64,000 nucleotides of DNA from NCBI GenBank assembly GCA_902515775.1, contig CABXVU010000005.1, positions 1-64,000 of the forward strand, given 5' to 3'. Shown here piece by piece: positions 46,770-56,637 of this stretch; the stretch's first letter is position 1; each line of letters starts with the position of its first letter. The position numbers and the translations under genes were made by a program. Under the pieces are notes generated by a model. The model searched no databases and was not told where the DNA came from. It saw only the letters and a list, made by a program, of their open reading frames with translations. Source of the DNA: an uncultured SAR86 cluster bacterium. GTDB lineage: Bacteria > Pseudomonadota > Gammaproteobacteria > Magnimaribacterales > D2472.

Positions 46770-48440
46770 CTACTTTTCATCTACATAGTTAAGAACTTGT
46801 TCTCTCATTTCATTGCGCAAAACAAACAAGGCAATAAGATTCGGTATGCTAACTAGGGCAACTACAACATAAGCAATGTTCCATACAACTGTTGTATCAA
46901 TAACGGCTGCAGCAATGAAACATAATACATAGAAATTCCGATACCAAATCACCCCTCTTTCGCCAAATATGTATGCTGTCGATCTATCACCGTAATAACA
47001 CCAAGCTATTGCAGTGGAAAAGGCAAATAACAGTAATGCGACCGCAACCAATTTACCACCAAAATCACCAAGAATACCTTGCGAAAATGCTTTGGCTGTT
47101 AATTCAGCAGAACTAACTAAAGACTTACCTTCAATAATAACTTGTTCACTAATCTTGCCATTTTTGACATTCAGGATTCCAGAAAATAATTCTGTATCTA
47201 CTGATGTAATAACAATATCTTCGGCAATTGATCTTGAATGAATGACCGTCACTTGATTAGAAATTAATTTTCCATCTTGAACGATCACGGAGCCAGAAAA
47301 TTCGTTAACATCAGAGTCCATGGACTGAACGTACTTAGTTAATTCGTTAATATGGTCAGGATAAGCATAGCTCCCATCAACATTTTTTTCATCACTATAG
47401 ATCCCCTCAAGTATGACCATATCTGTCTTAGAGAATGTTGTATCAAATTTCTGTGTCCAAACACCGCTTGATAAGATGACAAGTGCAGTAATACTACAGA
47501 CAACGATAGTATCTATGAAAGGCTCAAGTATTGAAACCATGCCTTGCTCAACAGATTTCTTTGTTTTGGAAGATGCATGAGCGATTGGAGAAGATCCCTG
47601 ACCTGCCTCGTTAGAATACAAGCCTCTCGCAACACCATATTTTAAACTCATCGCAAAACTAGCACCCAAGAATCCTCCTACTGCAGCAGAACCAGTAAAA
47701 ACTTGTGCAAATATTGCATTAAATGAAGGAATAATATTTTGATAATTTTCAGCAAGAACTATTAAAGCACCACCAAAATATATTATCCCCATAATTGGTA
47801 TTATTTTGCTGGCAACAGATGCAATTCTTTGAATACCACCAATGATAATTATCCACAAAAGTGCTCCCAAGAATAATCCAGTGAATAATTTTGGCACAGC
47901 AAATTCTGTATTCATAACCAATGCAATGTTATTAATTTGAGGCATATTGCCTGAACCTATAGCAGTAATCATCATCAATAGTGAAAATAATATGGCAACC
48001 CATTTCATATTGAGGCCCTGCTCAATGTAGTACATTGGCCCGCCAGATATTGATCCGTCTGACAAAGTTGTTCTGTACTTATGAGCCAGCGTTACTTCAA
48101 CAAATTTTGTAGTCATTCCAAAAATTGCTGTGATCCACATCCAAAATATCGCTGCTGGACCACCAGTCCAAATTGCCAAAGCAACACCCCCAATATTTCC
48201 GGTACCCACTGCGCCAGACATTGCAGTTGTAAGTGCTTCGAAAGGTGAAGTTTCTCCTTTTGACTCACTTTTATCGTACTTGCCGGAGACTATCCTCCAT
48301 CCATTTCTAAAAAATCTAAATTGAGGGAAACCAAGATAAAAAGTAAAAAATATACCTGTGCCTATTAATAGAGCTGGAAACCACCATGAGCCACTTAAAT
48401 TGCCATCTAAAAGTATAAGAAAATTATTAAAGGCGTCCAT
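46770..48440 (-). CDS. AGCS-family Na+:alanine/glycine symporter with large inserted loop
   Basis: TGTGNIGGVALAIWTGGPAAIFWMW, GGPMYYIEQGL, GLYSNEAGQGSSPIAHASSKTKKSVEQGMVSILEPFIDT. Confidence 0.93.
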   Translation of the reverse strand: MDAFNNFLILLDGNLSGSWWFPALLIGTGIFFTFYLGFPQFRFFRNGWRIVSGKYDKSESKGETSPFEALTTAMSGAVGTGNIGGVALAIWTGGPAAIFWMWITAIFGMTTKFVEVTLAHKYRTTLSDGSISGGPMYYIEQGLNMKWVAILFSLLMMITAIGSGNMPQINNIALVMNTEFAVPKLFTGLFLGALLWIIIIGGIQRIASVASKIIPIMGIIYFGGALIVLAENYQNIIPSFNAIFAQVFTGSAAVGGFLGASFAMSLKYGVARGLYSNEAGQGSSPIAHASSKTKKSVEQGMVSILEPFIDTIVVCSITALVILSSGVWTQKFDTTFSKTDMVILEGIYSDEKNVDGSYAYPDHINELTKYVQSMDSDVNEFSGSVIVQDGKLISNQVTVIHSRSIAEDIVITSVDTELFSGILNVKNGKISEQVIIEGKSLVSSAELTAKAFSQGILGDFGGKLVAVALLLFAFSTAIAWCYYGDRSTAYIFGERGVIWYRNFYVLCFIAAAVIDTTVVWNIAYVVVALVSIPNLIALFVLRNEMREQVLNYVDEK

Positions 48441-48445
48441 AGAAA

Positions 48446-48679
48446 TTACTTGTTTACAAATTCCATTAAGTCTGTGTAGCCACCAATTAGCTTATCGTCA
48501 ATAAAGATTTGGGGCATTGTTCTAGCATTTGGATTTCGCTCCATAAGAATTTGAAAAGTCTCAGGAATTTCAACGTTGTATTCTTGGTAAGTAATGTCGT
48601 TTTGATCAAAGTAATACTTAGCTTTATCACAAAAGCTACAATTTGATTTAGAATATATTTCTACGTTTTTTAACATCAT
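48446..48679 (-). CDS. Glutaredoxin (GrxC-like)
   Basis: VEIYSKSNCSFCDKAKYYFD, MPQIFIDDKLIGGYTDLMEF; probable start MLKN/MMLKN. Confidence 0.9.
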   Translation of the reverse strand: MMLKNVEIYSKSNCSFCDKAKYYFDQNDITYQEYNVEIPETFQILMERNPNARTMPQIFIDDKLIGGYTDLMEFVNK

Positions 48680-48694
48680 GGAATTATAAGCCAA

Positions 48695-49459
48695 ATGTCA
48701 TTATTTAATTTAAAAAATAAATCATTTTTAATCACGGGGTCATCTAGAGGAATTGGTAAATCAATTGCACTTCATGCAGCAATACATGGAGCAAAGGTAA
48801 TAATATCCAGCAGAAAGATTGATGCTTGCAAGGCCACAGCTAAGGAAATAAATCATCATTTAGGATCTGAGTTAGCATTTCCAATTGCTGGAAATATAGC
48901 TATTGAGTCAGATCTTGAAAATCTTGTAAGTCAATCAAATAAACTTTTAGGTAAAATAGATGTTTTAATTTGCAATGCTGCTACGAATCCTTTTATGGGT
49001 TCAATGGCTGATATACCATCTGATGCGTTTGATAAAGTTCTCAATAATAACATTAAGGCAAACCACATATTAGCAAATTTAGTTACTCCACAAATGATCG
49101 AACGAAAAGATGGAGTTATTATTATTATTTCAAGCATTGGTGGAACTCGTGGTAGTAACCTCATTGGAACCTATAATATTAGCAAAGCAGCAGATATTCA
49201 GATGGTTAAAAACATGGCTGTTGAATATGGTCAACACAATATAAGAGCAAATAGCATCGCTCCTGGTTTAATTAGAACAGACTTTGCTAAGGGCCTCTGG
49301 GAAAACCCAACTCTCCATGATCACTATACAAGCACTCACCCCATGAGAAGGATTGGAGAACCTGACGAAGTAGCAGGAGCAGCAATCATGCTTGCCTCCG
49401 ATGCTGGGAAATATATTAACGGCCAAACAATTATAGTCGATGGCGGTGCTACTGCTTAA
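48695..49459 (+). CDS. SDR family oxidoreductase
   Basis: ITGSSRGIGKSIALHAA, ICNAATNP, YNISKAA, INGQTIIVDGGA. Confidence 0.92.
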   Translation: MSLFNLKNKSFLITGSSRGIGKSIALHAAIHGAKVIISSRKIDACKATAKEINHHLGSELAFPIAGNIAIESDLENLVSQSNKLLGKIDVLICNAATNPFMGSMADIPSDAFDKVLNNNIKANHILANLVTPQMIERKDGVIIIISSIGGTRGSNLIGTYNISKAADIQMVKNMAVEYGQHNIRANSIAPGLIRTDFAKGLWENPTLHDHYTSTHPMRRIGEPDEVAGAAIMLASDAGKYINGQTIIVDGGATA

Positions 49460-50448
49460 GCAAATAAACTCTTTATTTTTTGAAAAAAGTTATTTAGCCC
49501 AATCTGTTCATTGAGGGATGGAACTTTTATAAGTTGGTATTTATATTCGACCAACTGTTCAATTAAGTCTGTTAGTAACATTGAATCCGGTTTTTTTTTA
49601 TCCAAGGCTGTAATAGCAGGATGAGCTTTATAAAAATTTTTTTCAATTCCTAAACAAGTCTTTAGGAATAAAATAATAGAATTAATTTTTTCATCAAAAG
49701 TGATATTAATTTCTTTATAAAATTTTATTAAATCAGGAGTAGTTATTTCACCAAGACAATAAGAATTTAAACTTTGAGAAATTTCTCTATATTGTCCAAC
49801 CATATCATTATTAATAAGTCTCTCAATTTCTAATGGTGTTGAGTCTGGAGCGAAATCTATAGTTGAATAATCAATATATCCTTTGTCTGCTATCCATTGA
49901 TCAAGCATGTCTGATTTGGGATTGTTTATTGTAATAATATTTGAGCGGCTATATATGGTTGGTAAGAAATATTTACGTTTATTTGAAACTAAAAATATAT
50001 GCTTGTTCTCAGGTAATTCCTCTAAAGTTTTTAGAAGTGCGTTTTGAGAATTAATATTCATATTATGGGCATCAAAAATTATTGCCACTCTGTGATTTGA
50101 AACTGAGTGTGTCAAAGCAATGAATTCATTTATAGCTCTGACGCCTTCAATTTTTTTTGAATTCATTGAGTCTTTTTTAGCTTTTGCATAAGAATGCAAT
50201 ATGCTTGAGCATGAGTCGGCTGAGAGAAAACAAAAATCTGGATGTGTGCCGGCTAAAAAATAGTTACATGAATTACATACACCACAAGGTGCTAAATCAT
50301 CAGAGCATAATAGTTTCTGTGCAAAAAAATTAGCAAGGTGATTTTTAGCAAGGCCCGATTCGCCTTCGATAATTATAGATGAAGGAAAATTAAGATTTTT
50401 ATATGCTCTTACTACTTCAGTTAACCAAGGAAATTTATTTAAATTCAT
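49456..50448 (-). CDS. holB: DNA polymerase III subunit delta'
   Basis: IEGESGLAKNHLANFFAQKLLC, CGVCNSCNYFLAGTHPDF, NSQNALLKTLEELPENKHIFLVS; follows tmk. Confidence 0.92.
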   Translation of the reverse strand: MNLNKFPWLTEVVRAYKNLNFPSSIIIEGESGLAKNHLANFFAQKLLCSDDLAPCGVCNSCNYFLAGTHPDFCFLSADSCSSILHSYAKAKKDSMNSKKIEGVRAINEFIALTHSVSNHRVAIIFDAHNMNINSQNALLKTLEELPENKHIFLVSNKRKYFLPTIYSRSNIITINNPKSDMLDQWIADKGYIDYSTIDFAPDSTPLEIERLINNDMVGQYREISQSLNSYCLGEITTPDLIKFYKEINITFDEKINSIILFLKTCLGIEKNFYKAHPAITALDKKKPDSMLLTDLIEQLVEYKYQLIKVPSLNEQIGLNNFFQKIKSLFA

Positions 50449-51044
50449 TTTAAAATTAGAGGTTTGATCAATTCTTTAGTTTGTTGACTCAGTACATCTA
50501 TGGACTCTGATGCATCTAATATTACAACCTCCTTCCTATCCTTAGCTATTTGCTGATAACCTTTTCTTACATCATCAAAGAAATTTAATCCAGCAGATTC
50601 AATTCTATCGATATCATCATTAGCTTTTCGTTTAAAGCCAAGTCTTATATCAAGATCATATATTATTGTTAAATCTGGAATTGGGCAATTTATGTTCTGA
50701 ATTAAATTCTCAATTAGGTCAAGAGAGAGCTTTCTTCCATAGCCTTGATAAGCAATTGATGCATGATAGTATCTGTCACAAAGAACAATGTCTTCTTTTG
50801 AGTTTACCAAATGCTCATTGACCATCTCTGCTCTAGCAGCAAACATTAATAATAATTCAGTTTGGGCTGAAATATCAGAATCATTTGATAATAGTAGTTC
50901 TCTTATTTTTTCTCCAAAAACAGTTGAGCCTGGCTCTCGAATTAGTTTTGTACTTAGACCTTTTGTTTTTAACCACTCTTGAATTAAATTAATTTGCGTA
51001 GATTTACCAACACCCTCAATTCCTTCAAATGATATTAATTTCAT
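50445..51044 (-). CDS. tmk: Thymidylate kinase
   Basis: ISFEGIEGVGKSTQINLI, REPGSTVFGEKIRELLL, DRYYHASIAYQGYGR. Confidence 0.96.
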   Translation of the reverse strand: MKLISFEGIEGVGKSTQINLIQEWLKTKGLSTKLIREPGSTVFGEKIRELLLSNDSDISAQTELLLMFAARAEMVNEHLVNSKEDIVLCDRYYHASIAYQGYGRKLSLDLIENLIQNINCPIPDLTIIYDLDIRLGFKRKANDDIDRIESAGLNFFDDVRKGYQQIAKDRKEVVILDASESIDVLSQQTKELIKPLILK

Positions 51045-51047
51045 AAT

Positions 51048-52040
51048 TTAATTAAGCTGATATCTGTTAACAGCATCAAGATGCTCTTGATAGGTCTTAG
51101 AAAATTTATGAGTTCCATCTCCTTTAGCCACAAAGTACAAATAATCATTTTTCATACCCAATATTACTGCCTCTAAAGAAGATTTGCTAACTGTAGATAT
51201 TGGAGTTGGAGGTAAGCCAGGTATTTGATATGTGTTGTATGGATTATTTTTATCTCTTAAATTTGCTTTTGTGATATCACCATTAAAATTTGGCAATAAT
51301 CCATAAATTATTGTTGGATCTGCTTGCAACTTCATACCAATGGATATTCTATGTAAAAACACTCCAGCAATAATTGGCTTCTCATCTTCATTACCAGCTT
51401 CCTTTTCAACAATTGAAGCAAGTATTATTGCATCAGATAAATTTTTAATTGGTGATTGTGGATTCTTATTAATCCATAGATTTGTAGCTAGTTGAAAAAA
51501 CTCAGTTTGCGATTTTTGTAAAGTGCTAGCTAATGATGATGAGTGCTTGTAGAAATAAGTGTCTGGTTTTAATGTACCTTCTAAAAAATTAAACTGATTA
51601 TCTAAGCAATCAAAGTTATCACAATCATTTTTAAAATTTGATTCAGAAATAATTTTTTTAACTTCATAAAGATTTTTTCCTGAGGGAATTTCCAATTTAA
51701 ATATGACAACATCTCCGTTAGATACTGAATTCAGAAATTCTTTCCAAGATTTATTTTTAAGATAATAATGTCCAGCTTGAGCTACCTGAAGTTTATTTTT
51801 TTTTAAGTAGATTTTCAAAAAAATTTTTTGAATTGGGTGCAAGTCAAAGTCATTAAAAATTGAATTTAATGAATCGCCTTTAATTACATTGTAAAACTCT
51901 AATCTATCATCAACTCTCAGTTGAGAATATGATTCAGATGTTCCAAGCAAGCTTATTACTAAGGTTAATATAGTAATTAAAAATATAAAAAATTTAGATT
52001 TGTTTGAAGACAAGTGTAGAGTTAGTTCCTCCGAATCCAA
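51048..52040 (-). CDS. mltG: Endolytic transglycosylase MltG (YceG-like)
   Basis: ILASIVEKEAGNEDEKPIIAGVFLHRISIGMKLQADPTIIYG, NPYNTYQIPGLPPTPIS. Start uncertain; overlaps fabF. Confidence 0.94.
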   Translation of the reverse strand: MDSEELTLHLSSNKSKFFIFLITILTLVISLLGTSESYSQLRVDDRLEFYNVIKGDSLNSIFNDFDLHPIQKIFLKIYLKKNKLQVAQAGHYYLKNKSWKEFLNSVSNGDVVIFKLEIPSGKNLYEVKKIISESNFKNDCDNFDCLDNQFNFLEGTLKPDTYFYKHSSSLASTLQKSQTEFFQLATNLWINKNPQSPIKNLSDAIILASIVEKEAGNEDEKPIIAGVFLHRISIGMKLQADPTIIYGLLPNFNGDITKANLRDKNNPYNTYQIPGLPPTPISTVSKSSLEAVILGMKNDYLYFVAKGDGTHKFSKTYQEHLDAVNRYQLN

Positions 52041-53226
52041 ATGAATTATTCATAGCAACTCTAACGTTTTTTTCAACAGATACCAAGGGAGTATAATTTA
52101 AATCGCACAATGGATCTGGTTTATCTAAATTGATTGTCGGAGGAATAATTCCGTGATTTATGGCTTGAATGCAGAATATTGATTCTATTGCGCCCGCTGC
52201 ACCAAGAGTATGTCCGGTCATTGACTTGGTTGAACTAATTTGTGGAACGTAATCGCCAAATACTTTTTTAAGAGCAGTTGTTTCAGCAATGTCGCCCAAG
52301 GGTGTAGAGGTCCCATGTGCATTTATATAATCAATTTCAGATAGATGAATCTCAGCATCATTTATTGCATTAGTCATTGACAGAACTGCTCCTCTTCCAT
52401 CTTCAGGAGGAGCTGTCATATGATGAGCATCAGAACTAGTTCCAAATCCTATTACCTCTGCATATATTTTTGCATCTCTTGCTTTAGCATGATCAAAATC
52501 TTCAAGTACCAATGAACCAGCTCCATCGGATAACACGAATCCATCTCTATCTTTATGCCATGGCCTACTTGCAGTTTCAGGATCGGAATTCATAGAAAGT
52601 GCTCTAGCCGCGGTAAATCCTGCTATTGATAATGGTGTTGAAGCCATTTCAGCACCTCCAGCAATCATTACATCAGCTTCACCGTATGCGATAGATCTTG
52701 CCGCAGTTCCAATACAATGATTGCCAGTTGAGCATGCTGTAACAACCGAAGTGTTTGGGCCCATAAAACCATGCTTTATAGAAATTAAACCAGAAATCAT
52801 ATTAACAATTGATCCTGGCACAAAAAAAGGAGAGACTTTTTTGTAACCTCTTTCTTCCAATAAAGATTTATTTTTTTCTATTGTATCTATACCACCAATA
52901 CCAGCACCAAAATTAATACCTACTTTTGACAAGTCTATCTTGGAATCAAGAATTCCTGAATGATATATAGATTGATTTGCTGCAATAATTCCATATTGAA
53001 TAAAAGGATCAATTCTTCTAATTTCTTTCGAATCAAGAAAATCATCAGGATTAAAATTTTTTAACCGACCCCCAACTTTTATAGGATTATTTTTTAAATC
53101 TATGTCAATTTTTGAGATGCCTGATACTCCATTAATACAGGAATTCCAGGCTTCAGCTAAAGTATTACCAATTGGAGATAATATACCTAAACCAGTAACT
53201 ACAACCCTTCTGTGTAGTTGCTTCAT
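51994..53226 (-). CDS. fabF: Beta-ketoacyl-ACP synthase II
   Basis: VVVTGLGILSPIGNT, VTACSTGNHCIGTAAR, INAHGTSTPLGD, NNSFGFGGTNSTLVFK. Confidence 0.96.
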   Translation of the reverse strand: MKQLHRRVVVTGLGILSPIGNTLAEAWNSCINGVSGISKIDIDLKNNPIKVGGRLKNFNPDDFLDSKEIRRIDPFIQYGIIAANQSIYHSGILDSKIDLSKVGINFGAGIGGIDTIEKNKSLLEERGYKKVSPFFVPGSIVNMISGLISIKHGFMGPNTSVVTACSTGNHCIGTAARSIAYGEADVMIAGGAEMASTPLSIAGFTAARALSMNSDPETASRPWHKDRDGFVLSDGAGSLVLEDFDHAKARDAKIYAEVIGFGTSSDAHHMTAPPEDGRGAVLSMTNAINDAEIHLSEIDYINAHGTSTPLGDIAETTALKKVFGDYVPQISSTKSMTGHTLGAAGAIESIFCIQAINHGIIPPTINLDKPDPLCDLNYTPLVSVEKNVRVAMNNSFGFGGTNSTLVFKQI

Positions 53227-53237
53227 GAAAAAAAATT

Positions 53238-53468
53238 TTAGCTGTTAGAGTTTATGTAGTTTACAGCTTCTTGGACGGTTGAAATCTTTTCTGCCTCTTC
53301 ATCAGCAATTTCAAGTTCAAACTCTTCCTCGAGAGCCATTACTAATTCCACGGTGTCTAACGAATCAGCTCCTAGATCATCTACGAATGAAGAATCATCA
53401 TTCACCTCACCATCATCAACGCCTAGTTGCTCACAAACAATTTTTCTCACTCTCTCTTCGATACTCAC
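53238..53468 (-). CDS. acpP: Acyl carrier protein
   Basis: [35 protein letters not shown]. Confidence 0.98.
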   Translation of the reverse strand: MSIEERVRKIVCEQLGVDDGEVNDDSSFVDDLGADSLDTVELVMALEEEFELEIADEEAEKISTVQEAVNYINSNS

Positions 53469-53530
53469 AGGGCATCCTCCATTAAATGTATCTTATTTTA
53501 CAACAATTTTAACAAAAACAAATAAAATCA

Positions 53531-54253
53531 TCAGCTCATGTAAAGGCCGCCATCAACAGAAATGGTTTGCCCGGTGATATAATCTCCCTTAGATGAGGCT
53601 AAAAACAGTGCTAAATCAGCTATTTGTTTAGGATTGCCCATTTTATTTGCTGGAATTTGATTTAAGATGTTTTCCAAATCTTCGTCTTTAAAATGATTAG
53701 TCATATCGGTTTCAATAAACCCAGGAGCTATGCAATTAACTGTTATGTTTCTTGCAGCAACCTCTTTAGCCAAAGCTCTTGTAAAACCTCCAAGGCCGGC
53801 CTTGCTTGCAGAATAATTAACCTGTCCAGGATTACCCATAAGTCCTGCAACACTAGATATATTAATTATTTTTCCATATCGATCCTTGACCATTGATTTT
53901 ATGAATAACTTAGTGATATTAAACACACTTGTGAGATTAGAATTAAGAACATCATCCCAATCATCCTCTTTCATTCTTAAGAAGAGCTGGTCCTTTGTTA
54001 TCCCAGCATTATTAATTAAAACATTTGGGATCTTATTAATTTTTTTAAGCTCGTCGAAACAAGACGAAATTTGTTCTCTATCTGTAACATCCATTATTAA
54101 ATGAATGCAATTTTTAGAATTTAATTCCTCATGAATTCTAAATGATGATCTAGATGTCCCAATAACAAAGTATTCATCATTTAAGAAGCATTTAGCTATC
54201 TCTAATCCGATACCTCTAGAAATTCCGCTAATAAAGACTATTTTTTTATCCAT
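53531..54253 (-). CDS. fabG: 3-oxoacyl-ACP reductase
   Basis: MDKKIVFISGISRGIGLEIAK, NNAGITKDQLFLRMKEDDWDDVLNSNLTSVFN, YSASKAGLGGFTRALAKE; start MDKK preferred. Confidence 0.95.
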   Translation of the reverse strand: MDKKIVFISGISRGIGLEIAKCFLNDEYFVIGTSRSSFRIHEELNSKNCIHLIMDVTDREQISSCFDELKKINKIPNVLINNAGITKDQLFLRMKEDDWDDVLNSNLTSVFNITKLFIKSMVKDRYGKIINISSVAGLMGNPGQVNYSASKAGLGGFTRALAKEVAARNITVNCIAPGFIETDMTNHFKDEDLENILNQIPANKMGNPKQIADLALFLASSKGDYITGQTISVDGGLYMS

Positions 54254-55184
54254 AACTAACAATCTTCTCATAAAATTCTTCATCAATTACAGAAAAATAA
54301 TTTTTAAGCTTATTTCCCTTAAATAAACCAGACAAAACATTTCCAGGACCACATTCAATTATTGGTAGATTTAATTTAGAAATAAAATTACATGTTTCTA
54401 CCCACCTAACTGGTGAGTGCAATTGTGAAACAAGTAAAGATGGAATATCTTTATATGAAGTTGATGAATTCACTGATACATTATGGATAATATTTATCTC
54501 TGGCATTTGAAATATTACAGATTCTAGAATTTTTTGAAATTCATCTGCTGCCGATAACATAAGCTTGCTGTGAGATGCAATGCTAACTTTTAGTTTTATG
54601 GCACGTTTTGCACCTTTTGCAATACAAAGATCTTGAGCTCTTTCAACCGCGTCATCATGACCAGAAATTACCGTTTGATTTGGAGAGTTTAAATTTGCAC
54701 ATTGAACATGCGAGTTATCTCCATTAGATGCAATTAAGCAAATCTCATCAATAACATCATTATCAAGACCTATGATTGCTGACATGGAACCATTTGGAGC
54801 TGACTCCATCAACTCTCCTCTTTTTTTTACTAATTTTAAAGCTTCAGTAATTGATATTGAATTTGCTGCAACCAAAGCAGAATATTCACCCAAAGAGTGT
54901 CCAGCCAGATATGTTGGGGTTATATTGACTGTGTTAACTAACTTATTGAAATGGAGATATGAACATAGGACTAGTATAGGCTGAGTTATAGAAGTCCTAT
55001 TTATTAGTTCTTCAGGCCCCTCCTCAATTAATTTAAAAACATCGTGAGATATCAAATCACTACAACACTCCAAAGCATGAGAATATTCGCTTGAAAGAGC
55101 AATCTCAGAAATACCACCTTTTGACAGCATAGATAAATGTTGGGAGCCTTGACCAGGAAACGCTAAAAAAGCTGAAAAAGACAT
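54246..55184 (-). CDS. fabD: Malonyl-CoA:ACP transacylase
   Basis: FPGQGSQHLSM, LAGHSLGEYSALVAA, HSPVRWVETC. Confidence 0.95.
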   Translation of the reverse strand: MSFSAFLAFPGQGSQHLSMLSKGGISEIALSSEYSHALECCSDLISHDVFKLIEEGPEELINRTSITQPILVLCSYLHFNKLVNTVNITPTYLAGHSLGEYSALVAANSISITEALKLVKKRGELMESAPNGSMSAIIGLDNDVIDEICLIASNGDNSHVQCANLNSPNQTVISGHDDAVERAQDLCIAKGAKRAIKLKVSIASHSKLMLSAADEFQKILESVIFQMPEINIIHNVSVNSSTSYKDIPSLLVSQLHSPVRWVETCNFISKLNLPIIECGPGNVLSGLFKGNKLKNYFSVIDEEFYEKIVSYG

Positions 55185-55186
55185 TC

Positions 55187-55399
55187 TTAGTCTTGTGTTG
55201 AGTTATCCTCTTCTTCTTTAACTGGCTTCCTTAAATCTTTAATAAGTCTGCCCTTATAAAAACCGTCTGCGGTCATTTGATGACGAAGATGTCTCTCTCC
55301 AGAAACAGGATCAGTAGATAAAGTAAGATCTTTAAGATGATCATGAGAGCGGATCATTCCTCGTTTTGATCTAGTCTTTTTACTTTTTTGTACTGCCAT
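55187..55399 (-). CDS. rpmF: 50S ribosomal protein L32
   Basis: [53 protein letters not shown]. Confidence 0.97.
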   Translation of the reverse strand: MAVQKSKKTRSKRGMIRSHDHLKDLTLSTDPVSGERHLRHQMTADGFYKGRLIKDLRKPVKEEEDNSTQD

Positions 55400-55432
55400 A
55401 ATATTTTAAAAAAAGCATCCTATCAGATTAAA

Positions 55433-56374
55433 TTAAGATTTAATAGTTAAATTACTTACTTCATTGAGCAGTATATCAAATTCATGGTTTTTTGGTGCTT
55501 CATAGCAAACAACTTGGTTATTTATATCTTTAAAGGAAATTGAGGCAGCATGCAGAGCGAGACGATCAATTGATGTCTTGGTGAATATAAATTTATTTAT
55601 ATCAAATAAACCATATTTCTTATCATTTACTATTGGATGGTTAAGATTTGAGCTCTGAACTCTAATCTGATGCATTCTGCCAGTACTTATAAAAACCTCA
55701 ACATGAGTAAATGATGTAAATTTTTTTATAATTTTAAAAGTTGATATTGCTTCTTTGCCATCATTTGATTCGGAGACTTTATGATTTAAATCTTTTGTCG
55801 ATGTGTCAAGCTTTGATTTTACCTTTATATCTTTAGGAAGGACCCCAAATAAAATAGCTTCATATTTTTTCTTTACTTTATTAGACTTAAGTTGTTTGTT
55901 AATGTGTCTTAAAAATAATTTATTTTTTGCCATTAAAACACATCCAGAAGTAGATTTATCAATTCGATGACATAGATCAATATCTAGTAATGGAAAATAA
56001 GCCCTAGCAATATCTATAAGACCAAATTGATTTTTTGTTCCAGAATGAACACTTAATTCAGAATCTTTGTTAACTAAAATATAGTCATCATTTTGATAAA
56101 TAATTGATTTTATAAATTCTTGAATTCTTGAAGGTGGAATCTTTAGATTAGGTTCTTTATTTTTAAAATCAATTAAATATGGAGGTATTCTTATTTCATC
56201 ATTGATCTTTAACTTATATAAAGGTTTAATCCGACCAGAATTTACTCTGATTTCCCCTTTTCTTAGCATGCTATATATTTTTGATTTAGGTAAATCCTTA
56301 AAAAAGTTTATTAGAAAGTTATCAATGCGTCTTCCAACATGATCATTGCCAATTTTTAGGTTTTTATCACTCAT
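55433..56374 (-). CDS. rluC: 23S rRNA pseudouridine synthase RluC-type
   Basis: S4-like N-terminus, DIDLCHRIDKSTSGCVLMAKN, STGRMHQIRVQSSNLNHPIVNDKKYG; divergent from rne as in gammaproteobacteria. Confidence 0.92.
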   Translation of the reverse strand: MSDKNLKIGNDHVGRRIDNFLINFFKDLPKSKIYSMLRKGEIRVNSGRIKPLYKLKINDEIRIPPYLIDFKNKEPNLKIPPSRIQEFIKSIIYQNDDYILVNKDSELSVHSGTKNQFGLIDIARAYFPLLDIDLCHRIDKSTSGCVLMAKNKLFLRHINKQLKSNKVKKKYEAILFGVLPKDIKVKSKLDTSTKDLNHKVSESNDGKEAISTFKIIKKFTSFTHVEVFISTGRMHQIRVQSSNLNHPIVNDKKYGLFDINKFIFTKTSIDRLALHAASISFKDINNQVVCYEAPKNHEFDILLNEVSNLTIKS

Positions 56375-56459
56375 TGATGTAGAATATCGAAAAATACTAG
56401 TTTATATACAAAAAGTTACTAGTGAAAATTTATTGAAAAGAATCAATAATTATTAATTA

Positions 56460-56637
56460 AAATAGCTGTAAGGCAGCGTAGAGAAAGATAGCAAAGCACA
56501 AGGGTGCTTAAAGAATAAGACAAGTTTTAAAATCTTCACAAATATAGGTGAGGTCAGTTTAAAGAGCTCCACGGGATAAGACTCTGATAACTCAATAAGC
56601 ATCAGTGCTATTCGCTTTCTCTGTATCGGAGAAAAAA
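56460..56637 (+). promoter_or_regulatory. Structured 5' leader of rne (candidate autoregulatory UTR)
   Basis: Hairpins AAGCAC-AAGG-GTGCTT (56494-56509) and TTTCTC-TGTATCG-GAGAAA (56616-56634, enclosing the GGAG RBS) in the 263-nt rluC/rne gap. Confidence 0.5.

Noticed and set aside
53279-53577. Plus-strand ORFs of 68 and 74 aa over acpP
   Set aside because: Antisense to the highly conserved acpP; low-complexity His/Ser composition typical of shadow ORFs.
56460-56637. rne leader as a tRNA or independent sRNA gene
   Set aside because: No cloverleaf or T-loop pattern; position directly upstream of rne makes a 5' UTR the simpler explanation.
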